Notes under the pieces: generated by a model
What the model was told of the DNA's origin: nothing
Database searches by the model: none
What the model saw: the letters and a program-made list of their open reading frames with translations, nothing else
Program-made: the position numbers and the translations under genes
Shown: in pieces, positions 33,127 through 39,610 of the stretch
How positions within the stretch are numbered: the stretch's first letter is position 1
Layout: every line of letters starts with the position of its first letter
Origin: Flavobacterium sp. NRK F7
GTDB taxonomy: Bacteria; Bacteroidota; Bacteroidia; Flavobacteriales; Flavobacteriaceae
Direction: 5' to 3'
NCBI RefSeq assembly: GCF_024054195.1
Contig: NZ_JAMXLB010000001.1
Location: 310,001-374,000 of the forward strand
Length of the DNA stretch: 64,000 nucleotides

Positions 33127-33675
33127 ATGCCTGTAAAAATTAGATTACAAAGACATGGTAAAAAAGGGAAACCTTTTTACTGGATCGTAGCAGCAGATGC
33201 TCGTTCAAAAAGAGATGGTAAATTCTTAGACAAAATCGGAACTTACAATCCAAACACTAACCCAGCAACTATCGATTTAAATTTAGATAGCGCTGTACAA
33301 TGGTTACACAATGGTGCTCAGCCAACTGACACTGCAAGAGCAATTTTATCTTACAAAGGTGCTTTATTAAAACACCACTTAGATGGAGGAGTTCGTAAAG
33401 GTGCTTTAACTCAAGAACAAGCTGATGCTAAATTAGCAGCTTGGTTAGAAGAAAAAGCTGGTAAAGTTGATGCTAAAAAAGACGGTTTAAGCAAAGCACA
33501 AGCAGATGCTAAAGCGAAAGCATTGAAAGCTGAAAAAGAAGCTAACGAGAAACGTTTAGCTGCTCAAGCGGAAGCTGCAAAAGCTGCTGAAGCGGAAGCT
33601 GAAGTTGCAACCGAAGAAGCTGCTGCTGAAGAAGCTCCAGCTGTTGAAGAAAACAATGAAGAAACAGAAGCTTAA
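33127..33675 (+). CDS. rpsP: 30S ribosomal protein S16 with extended tail
   Basis: A 182-residue S16. The first ~85 residues are the ribosomal domain (MPVKIRLQRHGKKGKPFYWI, then LDKIGTYNPN and AVQWLHNGAQPTDTARAIL). The rest is a Lys/Ala/Glu-rich tail (about 100-182) that is low in complexity, probably helical, with an acidic end. S16 is about 80-90 residues in most bacteria; the tail is a Bacteroidota trait. It assembles into the small subunit and starts an operon with rimM and a methyltransferase, a normal S16-RimM order. Preceded by a promoter and a leader hairpin. Confidence 0.97.
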   Translation: MPVKIRLQRHGKKGKPFYWIVAADARSKRDGKFLDKIGTYNPNTNPATIDLNLDSAVQWLHNGAQPTDTARAILSYKGALLKHHLDGGVRKGALTQEQADAKLAAWLEEKAGKVDAKKDGLSKAQADAKAKALKAEKEANEKRLAAQAEAAKAAEAEAEVATEEAAAEEAPAVEENNEETEA

Positions 33676-33691
33676 TTTTTAATTCGTAATA

Positions 33692-34222
33692 ATGCATAAA
33701 AAAGAGTGTTTCTATTTAGGCAAGATTGCGAGAAAATTTAGTTTTAAAGGGGAAGTTTTAATCTATTTAGATACAGACGAACCCGAATTGTATGAAAATT
33801 TGGAATCAGTATTTGTTGAATTAAACAAATCACTGGTTCCTTTTTTTATTGAAAAAAGTGCTCTTCACAAAGATAAATTTTTACGGGTACGTTTTGAAGA
33901 TATTGATTCAGAAGCTGCGGCTGATGAAATTATGAATTGTGAAATTTATCTTCCACTTTCCATGTTGCCTAAATTAGAAGGAAATAAGTTTTATTATCAT
34001 GAAATTGTAGGTTTTGAAGTTGAAGATGTACGTTTAGGAACTATTGGCACAATGAAAGGGGTGAACGATAGTAATGCACAACCTCTTTTTGAAATTCTAA
34101 ATGGTGAAATCGAAATCTTGGTTCCCATGATAGATGATTTTATTGTAAAAATTGATAGAGGCAACAAAAAAGTAATTCTTAACACTCCTGTGGGATTAGT
34201 TGACTTATATTTAGGTTCATAA
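33692..34222 (+). CDS. rimM: Ribosome maturation factor RimM
   Basis: A 176-residue assembly factor for the 30S head, working near S19 and the 3' domain of 16S rRNA. N-terminal RimM domain: CFYLGKIARKFSFKGEVLIY, then RVRFEDIDSEAAADEI. C-terminal PRC-barrel: FYYHEIVGFEVEDVRLGTIG, then LVPMIDDFIVKID and ILNTPVGLVDLYL. It follows rpsP after 16 bp, the usual genetic pairing of an assembly factor with a ribosomal protein. Confidence 0.95.
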   Translation: MHKKECFYLGKIARKFSFKGEVLIYLDTDEPELYENLESVFVELNKSLVPFFIEKSALHKDKFLRVRFEDIDSEAAADEIMNCEIYLPLSMLPKLEGNKFYYHEIVGFEVEDVRLGTIGTMKGVNDSNAQPLFEILNGEIEILVPMIDDFIVKIDRGNKKVILNTPVGLVDLYLGS

Positions 34223-34235
34223 AAAAGAGTAGATT

Positions 34236-34946
34236 TTGTCGGTTTTTAAATTCAAACAATTTACAGTAAATCAAGAACGATGTGCTATGAAAATTGGCAC
34301 TGATGGGGTTCTATTAGGTGCATGGACACCCTTGATAAACAATCCTTACAACATTCTTGATATTGGTGCAGGAACTGGCGTTTTGAGCTTAATGCTTGCC
34401 CAAAGAAGCAATGCAGAACAAATTGATGCTATCGAAATTGATGCTGCTGCTTTTGAACAAGCTACTGATAATTTTGAGGCTTCACCATGGAACGACCGCT
34501 TATTTTGCTTTCATGCAGGTCTTGATGAATTTATGGAAGAACCTGAAGATGAATATGATTTAATTGTATCCAATCCTCCTTTTTACACTGAGAATTACAA
34601 AACTGAAGATGAACAACGAGATTTAGCTCGTTTCGAAGACGCTTTACCTTTTGAAGATTTAGTAGAAGCGGCTGATTTATTGCTTTCAGAGCAAGGTATT
34701 TTTGCAGTTATCATTCCTTATAAAGAAGAAAATCGGTTTTTAGCTTTAGCAGCCTCTTTTGAATTGTATCCTTTACAAATCACTCGTGTAAAAGGCACCC
34801 CAACTACGGAAATTAAAAGAAGTTTGCTGGCTTTTTCAAGAATCCAACAAACTCCTTTAATAGACGAATTAACTATTGAAATTTCTCGTCATGAATACAC
34901 TCCAGAATATATCAAGCTCACCCAAGATTTTTATTTGAAGATGTAA
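34236..34946 (+). CDS. tRNA1(Val) adenine-37-N6-methyltransferase-like (TrmN6)
   Basis: A 236-residue SAM-dependent methyltransferase. Motif I is DIGAGTGVLSLMLAQ (about 44-58), the acidic post-I Glu follows in IDAIEIDA, and the catalytic N6-adenine motif is NPPFY (about 112-116). The N-terminal FKFKQFTVNQERCAMKIGTD closely follows the TrmN6 family start. The initiation codon is TTG at 34236: a stop lies two codons upstream and the next ATG would delete the conserved start. It probably methylates A37 of tRNA-Val. Third gene of the rpsP-rimM unit, 13 bp after rimM. Confidence 0.9.
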   Translation: MSVFKFKQFTVNQERCAMKIGTDGVLLGAWTPLINNPYNILDIGAGTGVLSLMLAQRSNAEQIDAIEIDAAAFEQATDNFEASPWNDRLFCFHAGLDEFMEEPEDEYDLIVSNPPFYTENYKTEDEQRDLARFEDALPFEDLVEAADLLLSEQGIFAVIIPYKEENRFLALAASFELYPLQITRVKGTPTTEIKRSLLAFSRIQQTPLIDELTIEISRHEYTPEYIKLTQDFYLKM

Positions 34947-34951
34947 TTATT

Positions 34952-35785
34952 TTAGTTATCATACATTACACAAGATGCACAATCTGGTCCTGAATCACAA
35001 TAGACTCCTCCAAAAGCTCTTTTTTTAACACAACCAGTACCCCAATCGCAATCACATGTTATTTTACTTATTATCTCAATTTCTTTTGAATTATGCGACT
35101 CAATTGAATTTCTTAAAACAGGCAAAACCATAGTATAACCAAAAACATTTGCCTTTACATAAACATATTCTTTTGAAGAAATCTCTTTATTTTGTTTTAT
35201 AAAATCAGGTATATTACCATTATATATTTTTAAATAAAAATTATTTATCCCTGTTTTTACCTCTGGAAGATTAAGTACTTCTGTTTTCATACATTTATAT
35301 TCCTTTTTATCAGACGTATTAATTAACGACACCTCTTCTTTAACATTAATTATTCCTTTTAGCACTACACTTCTCGAGTTAGAATACACCTTTCTTTCAC
35401 ACGTTTTACAGGTAGAGGCCATTATACAATAGTAAACCCCATCTTTTTTTAAAGGACTACAATCTGTACCTTGCGTACAATCGCAATGTACACTAATTTC
35501 TGCTACTTTACTTAATTGTCTTGATCGAGTATCATTTGCAATCAAATAATACATATTTTCTGGTAAAACAATAGTAAACACTCCATCATCATTTTTAAAC
35601 ACTTTACTCCCTTCTGGAAAAGGAATTCCTTTGTCGTTACTCAAAGTAATAGTTTCTCCTATTGCTTTGTCTTTAATAGGATCAAATTGTCTCACTTCTA
35701 ACTCGTTATCTTCCTTACTGCACGAGATAAACATCAGGGTTGCCATGAAGGCATACAATGCTTTTTTAATAGACTGCATTTTCAT
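34952..35785 (-). CDS. Lipoprotein with duplicated six-cysteine motif
   Basis: A predicted lipoprotein of 277 residues from the ATG at 35785 (35779 is also possible; an upstream start at 35839 would place 18 odd residues before the signal peptide). The lipobox FISC gives acylated Cys22. Two six-cysteine blocks have the same spacing, CxCx5Cx10Cx5Cx2C: Cys101-129 and Cys244-272. Both include CDC, a Gly-Thr and Gly-Val-Tyr-(Tyr)-Cys. The linker has no known domain. I do not recognise the family. The blocks may bind metal or form disulfides at the cell surface. A TATTTTTG promoter element is at 35806-35813 and the upstream gene's terminator lies just beyond. Confidence 0.72.
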   Translation of the reverse strand: MKMQSIKKALYAFMATLMFISCSKEDNELEVRQFDPIKDKAIGETITLSNDKGIPFPEGSKVFKNDDGVFTIVLPENMYYLIANDTRSRQLSKVAEISVHCDCTQGTDCSPLKKDGVYYCIMASTCKTCERKVYSNSRSVVLKGIINVKEEVSLINTSDKKEYKCMKTEVLNLPEVKTGINNFYLKIYNGNIPDFIKQNKEISSKEYVYVKANVFGYTMVLPVLRNSIESHNSKEIEIISKITCDCDWGTGCVKKRAFGGVYCDSGPDCASCVMYDN

Positions 35786-35830
35786 ATTTTTTAAATTTGT
35801 TGTCCCAAAAATAAGATGTAAAAAAGCAAA

Positions 35831-35857
35831 AAAAATCACCCTGAACGGGTGATTTTT
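35831..35857 (-). terminator. Terminator after LuxR-type regulator
   Basis: AAAAATCACCC at 35831-35841 pairs with GGGTGATTTTT at 35847-35857 around TGAAC. On the minus strand the T run closes the response-regulator gene. The same stem recurs at 38016 and 39435. Confidence 0.88.
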
Positions 35858-35874
35858 GTAAAACTTAACTGTTT

Positions 35875-36492
35875 TTACTTGTTCCTTGCTGAATTATACA
35901 CTTTGATAACCTCATCTTTGCATGTTACATGTAATTTTTCATAAATATTTCGAGCATGCGTCTTAATTGTATTAATACTTACATTTAATTCTTCACCAAT
36001 CGCTGCATAACTTTTCCCTTTTGCTAAAAGTGTTACTACTTCATTTTCTCGATTGGAAAGTTCGTTTAATTTTTTTTCTTGAAACGATTCTACCACCATT
36101 CGAGCAATTTTAATACTCATAGGTGCTCCTCCTTGATTCAACTGTTCTAACGCTTCTATAATTTTTTGCTTTCCACTTACTTTTGTAATATAGCCAACAG
36201 CACCCGCACATAAAGCCTCAAAAACATAATTTGATTCTTCATTAACTGTAATTACAATGATTGCTACTCTTGGAAATTGTTTCTTAATAATCCTAATACC
36301 TTCTATTCCATTCATTCCTGGCAAATTAATATCCATAAACAAAATATCAGGTTGCAATTCTTCTAATTTAGGAATGGCTATTTCACAGCTTTCAAAATCA
36401 CCTACCACTTCAAAATCTTCTGTAGAATTAATCATTTCTTTGTAAGTGTTTCTTACCAATTCATAGTCTTCAATTAAAACAATTCTTTTCAT
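35875..36492 (-). CDS. LuxR/NarL-type response regulator
   Basis: A 205-residue DNA-binding response regulator. Receiver: acidic Glu8-Asp9, phospho-acceptor Asp54 (FMDINLPG), Thr82 and Lys104. A LuxR-type HTH follows at about 140-200: LNELSNRENEVVTLLAKGKS, then IGEELNVSINTIKTHARNIY. It probably acts with a HisKA_3 kinase; the propeller-type kinase at 39607-42420 has that type of core and lies 3 kb upstream on the same strand, with two secreted-protein genes between them. A partnership is likely but not proven. It has its own terminator. Confidence 0.93.
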   Translation of the reverse strand: MKRIVLIEDYELVRNTYKEMINSTEDFEVVGDFESCEIAIPKLEELQPDILFMDINLPGMNGIEGIRIIKKQFPRVAIIVITVNEESNYVFEALCAGAVGYITKVSGKQKIIEALEQLNQGGAPMSIKIARMVVESFQEKKLNELSNRENEVVTLLAKGKSYAAIGEELNVSINTIKTHARNIYEKLHVTCKDEVIKVYNSARNK

Positions 36493-36554
36493 TATTAAAA
36501 TAGCGTGAAATTTATTTTACAAATGTATCACAATTTTACCTGTCATTTTCAAAA

Positions 36555-36580
36555 GCAAAAAACCATAGTAAAACTATGGC
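36555..36580 (-). terminator. Terminator after first T9SS cargo gene
   Basis: CCATAGT at 36563-36569 pairs with ACTATGG at 36573-36579, followed on the minus strand by TTTTTTGCTTTT. It closes the gene ending at 36610. Confidence 0.82.
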
Positions 36581-36609
36581 TTGTGCTAAAAACAGAAACA
36601 AAATAATTT

Positions 36610-37968
36610 TTACTTTTTAATTATTCTTTGCACACCTGTTTTTCCTTCTTTAGAGGTTATTTTTACCAAATAAATACCCGACAAAATATGTTCCAAATTG
36701 ACAAAAGCACCTGTTGCAACCTCTTGAACAGTTCTTCCATCTAAAGCAAGTATCTCAATCTTTGCTATTTCTTGGTTATTCGATACAGCTACATTTAAAA
36801 CATCATTTACAGGGTTTGGATAGACTGAAATTTGATTATTAAGATCAAATAAAGTCTTAGACAATGTTGTACTTAATTTTTTAATATTATAACCACTATT
36901 ATCTTTATAACAAACTACAATTTTATCCGATTTAATGTCCATACTTAATTCTGTTATAGTTGAAGTTGAAAAACCTAACGTTCCAACAGAGTTCCAAATA
37001 GAACCATTATATCTCATTACAGATACTTTTCCTGAATTTGCATTATCTTTAAAACCTACAACTGGATTATTAGCTGAATCCAGTTTTAAAACTAGCTTAT
37101 TAGCTGTAGAAGGCGTAAATCCAGCCGAACCAACTACAACCCAGTTAGCTCCATCAAATTTCTTTACTGTTAATTTATATCCTTGATTACTATCTCCATA
37201 AACAACATATGGTACATTATCAGTTCCAATAGCTAATGAAGCAACACTTGAACTACCATCAGAAACAACTCCTGATCCAACAGTAACCCAAGAACTTCCG
37301 TTAAATTTTTTTGCCACAATTCGATAAACATAACTTCCATTAACTAAAACACAATCTTCATAAACCACATATGGTGTATTATCTGGGGCAATTTCAAAAC
37401 TCATAGTAGATAAACCACTACAAGTACTAAAACTAGGATTTCCTACATATTCCCATGTATTATTACCTCCATTTAATTTCATAACTGATAGTCTATTTCC
37501 AGTATTTTCTGTAAATGCAAAATAAGGTATTCCTTGATTATTAGTTTTTAAAACAGATTGTATACTTCCGTTAACATCAGAAAATGTTGCATTTCCTAAA
37601 GTAGACCAATTACCTGCATTATTCTTTTTAACTGTTGTTCCATTTAAAGTTGAATAAGATATATAAGCTTCATTTACAGATGAAATCTTTAAATTCAAAT
37701 CAAAAAAAACAGAATAATTATAAGGAGTGTAGAAATCGGTTCCAAAATCAGCCCACGAATTATTTGCATATTTTTTTACTTTACCATGAAAGTAGACACC
37801 GTCATCATATTTCTGAATAAAATAGACATCATTCCCATCAGAATTTAAAGCAACCTTTCCTTCAAAATAATTTCCGGTAAAAGCACTACCTATGCTTTCC
37901 CATGTTTGCGAATATAAATTTACAGACGTAAGAAACAAAAAAATAAAAGACAAAGTAATTTTTTTCAT
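36610..37968 (-). CDS. T9SS-secreted propeller-like protein
   Basis: A 452-residue secreted protein: signal peptide MKKITLSFIFLFLTSVNLYS, five or six repeats of about 55 residues (e.g. VKKFDGANWVVVGSAGFTPS, VMRYNGSIWNSVGTLGFSTS) that look like beta-propeller blades, and a type A T9SS sorting domain over the last ~75 residues (ISVYPNPVNDVLNV to VQRIIKK). The sorting domain sends it through the type IX system to the surface or medium. No catalytic motif is seen; adhesion or ligand binding is plausible. Its upstream region is almost a copy of that of the next T9SS gene. Confidence 0.88.
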   Translation of the reverse strand: MKKITLSFIFLFLTSVNLYSQTWESIGSAFTGNYFEGKVALNSDGNDVYFIQKYDDGVYFHGKVKKYANNSWADFGTDFYTPYNYSVFFDLNLKISSVNEAYISYSTLNGTTVKKNNAGNWSTLGNATFSDVNGSIQSVLKTNNQGIPYFAFTENTGNRLSVMKLNGGNNTWEYVGNPSFSTCSGLSTMSFEIAPDNTPYVVYEDCVLVNGSYVYRIVAKKFNGSSWVTVGSGVVSDGSSSVASLAIGTDNVPYVVYGDSNQGYKLTVKKFDGANWVVVGSAGFTPSTANKLVLKLDSANNPVVGFKDNANSGKVSVMRYNGSIWNSVGTLGFSTSTITELSMDIKSDKIVVCYKDNSGYNIKKLSTTLSKTLFDLNNQISVYPNPVNDVLNVAVSNNQEIAKIEILALDGRTVQEVATGAFVNLEHILSGIYLVKITSKEGKTGVQRIIKK

Positions 37969-37979
37969 AATTGTTATTT

Positions 37980-37998
37980 TTAAAATTGGTGCAAATTT
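37980..37998 (-). repeat. Promoter-proximal repeat, copy A
   Basis: A 19-bp sequence (TTAAAATTGG... on the plus strand) located 12 bp upstream of the first T9SS gene, identical to 39399-39417 upstream of the second. On the minus strand it contains AAATTTGCACC, the likely -7 region, with a TTG in the preceding terminator tail. Confidence 0.65.
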
Positions 37999-38015
37999 GA
38001 AATTTTGTTTTCAAT

Positions 38016-38044
38016 AAAAAATCACCCTTTTTGGGTGATTTTTT
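38016..38044 (-). terminator. Terminator after LRR T9SS gene
   Basis: ATCACCC at 38021-38027 and GGGTGAT at 38033-38039 around five T, flanked by A and T runs. Its minus-strand T tail runs directly into the promoter of the T9SS gene at 36610-37968. Confidence 0.88.
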
Positions 38045-38057
38045 ATGTTTCTATACA

Positions 38058-39386
38058 CTATTTTTTTATAATTTTTTGAGTATATATTTTACCTTCTTCA
38101 GTTGCTACTCTTAACAGATAAACTCCTGCAACGACAGACTCTAAATTCATTTCAGTTGTATTCTTTATTGTACTAATTACTCTCCCTTCTAAAGTGGTTA
38201 ATACTAATTTATCAATTTTTTGATTTCTTTTTAAACCAACTGTTAGCTTTTCATAAGTTGGATTTGGATAACAAAAAACAGATTCATTCCAAATAAAATC
38301 TTTGGTAGTTAAAGTACAATTTTCACTAAACGAAGCTGAATTGTCTTTTAGCCAATTATTAACTGGTACAAAACCAGCATCAATTTGGATACAGGTTAGA
38401 CTTGGGTTATTTATAGCACTAAATTCTGCAATACTAGTATTATTCCCATTTGCAACATTTAAAACGGTTAGATTATTTCCAAAACAGTAAATCTCAGTTA
38501 AATTTTGATTTTGGGTTAATTCTAAAGACGTTAAGTTATTCTCTCCGCAATATAATTTAGAAAGATTTAAATTGGATGAAAGGTCTAAATTTATTAAATC
38601 ATTTCTATGACAATTTAAAAACTCCAAGTTCGGATTATTATTAAGATTTAATGCTAATAAATTGTTTTGATTACAAGACAAATCTGTTAGATCTTGATTT
38701 TGGGAAATATCCAAAGTATTTAAATCGTTTCTACCACAATGTATTTCAAGTAAACGCGTATTATTTGTTATATTGAGTGTTGTTAACAAATTACCATTAC
38801 AAGACAAATACGTTAAATTGGTATTTTGAGTTACATCTAGATTAGAAATAGCATTCTCATCGCAATGAAAATATTGCAAAAGGGTGTTTTGAGTTACATC
38901 TAAATTATCAATTTGGTTGTTCCAACAAGCAAAACTTTCTAATTGTATGTTTTGACTAATATCCAAATTAGAAAACCTATTATGTCCACAATAAAAATAC
39001 TTCAACAAATTATTTTGAGTTACATCTATAGTTGTTAATTGATTGTATTGACAATATAATGTAATTAATTTTGTATTATGACTTACATCTAAGCTTGTTA
39101 GTTCATTGGAATAACAGAATAAATACCTAATATTTTCAAAAGCTTCAATTCCTGTTAAATCGGTTATATTTTTGTTTTCTACATTTATCGACCCTTCATA
39201 TGCAATGGCTTCTGACATTTGAATCTCTCCGTCATTATTGGTATCTATTTTCCAAATGATTGGACTCGTAATAGAGTTGCCGTGTTCCAAAAGTGCATTT
39301 TTAAAATTTATATCTGGAATAACTAGGTTTTGTGACAAAAGAGATTTACTTAAGAATAATAGCAGCAAAAAAGTAATTTTTTTCAT
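38058..39386 (-). CDS. T9SS-secreted leucine-rich repeat protein
   Basis: A 442-residue secreted protein. After a signal peptide (MKKITFLLLLFLSKSLLSQ) and a short N-terminal region (INFKNALLEHGNSI) come about eleven 21-residue leucine-rich repeats (consensus LxxLxCxxNxLTxLDVTQNx), each with a cysteine in the LxCxxN position, as in many flavobacterial surface LRR proteins. Then a cap with two Cys, and a type A T9SS sorting domain (VFCYPNPTYEKLTV to TQKIIKK). The Cys ladder lies in the concave core and need not form disulfides. Likely surface exposed, in protein or polysaccharide binding. Confidence 0.92.
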   Translation of the reverse strand: MKKITFLLLLFLSKSLLSQNLVIPDINFKNALLEHGNSITSPIIWKIDTNNDGEIQMSEAIAYEGSINVENKNITDLTGIEAFENIRYLFCYSNELTSLDVSHNTKLITLYCQYNQLTTIDVTQNNLLKYFYCGHNRFSNLDISQNIQLESFACWNNQIDNLDVTQNTLLQYFHCDENAISNLDVTQNTNLTYLSCNGNLLTTLNITNNTRLLEIHCGRNDLNTLDISQNQDLTDLSCNQNNLLALNLNNNPNLEFLNCHRNDLINLDLSSNLNLSKLYCGENNLTSLELTQNQNLTEIYCFGNNLTVLNVANGNNTSIAEFSAINNPSLTCIQIDAGFVPVNNWLKDNSASFSENCTLTTKDFIWNESVFCYPNPTYEKLTVGLKRNQKIDKLVLTTLEGRVISTIKNTTEMNLESVVAGVYLLRVATEEGKIYTQKIIKK

Positions 39387-39398
39387 AAGTTGTAATTA

Positions 39399-39417
39399 TT
39401 AAAATTGGTGCAAATTT
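39399..39417 (-). repeat. Promoter-proximal repeat, copy B
   Basis: Identical 19 bp to 37980-37998, at the same distance (about 12 bp) from the ATG of its gene. The TTG to AAATTTG spacing (13 bp) is the same in both copies, so the two genes share one promoter type. Confidence 0.65.
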
Positions 39418-39434
39418 CTCTTTATTCCTACAAT

Positions 39435-39463
39435 AAAAAATCACCCATTGAGGGTGATTTTTT
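39435..39463. terminator. Hairpin terminator upstream of LRR gene
   Basis: ATCACCC at 39440-39446 and GGGTGAT at 39452-39458 around ATTGA, flanked by A and T runs. It lies 144 bp beyond the end of the kinase gene (minus strand), whose transcript it would stop. The stem is the same as at 35831 and 38016. Confidence 0.8.
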
Positions 39464-39508
39464 ATTGGTTCTTTTTTGTAAAATTTGCTTTCCCCAAATT
39501 CCAATAAA

Positions 39509-39610
39509 ATGAAAACAATACGTTCTTTTTTTAAAGAGAATAAGCTAGAGCTATTATTATTTCTTCTCTATTTAATTATAGGATTATTTTGCTTATTTCT
39601 CTTAATTTAA
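39509..39610 (+). CDS. Candidate 33-residue single-TM membrane peptide
   Basis: A short ORF on the plus strand, opposite to its neighbours. It encodes 33 residues: a basic head MKTIRSFFKENKLE, then about 19 hydrophobic residues (LLLFLLYLIIGLFCLFLLI) to the stop. The shape is that of a small inner-membrane protein with a cytoplasmic N terminus. Its TAA overlaps the end of the kinase gene by 4 nt on the other strand. Upstream there is a TAAAATTTG, one base longer than the TAnnTTTG element. The ORF may be chance; the strict charge/hydrophobicity split and lone position argue for a real gene. Confidence 0.42.
   Translation: MKTIRSFFKENKLELLLFLLYLIIGLFCLFLLI

Noticed and set aside
33470-33670. 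Low-complexity GCT/GAA-rich DNA
   Set aside because: It is the Ala/Glu-rich tail of S16 in frame, not a repeat element.
38400-39130. Tandem 63-bp DNA repeats resembling a CRISPR or satellite
   Set aside because: They are the coding form of the 21-residue leucine-rich repeats, not identical and without spacers.
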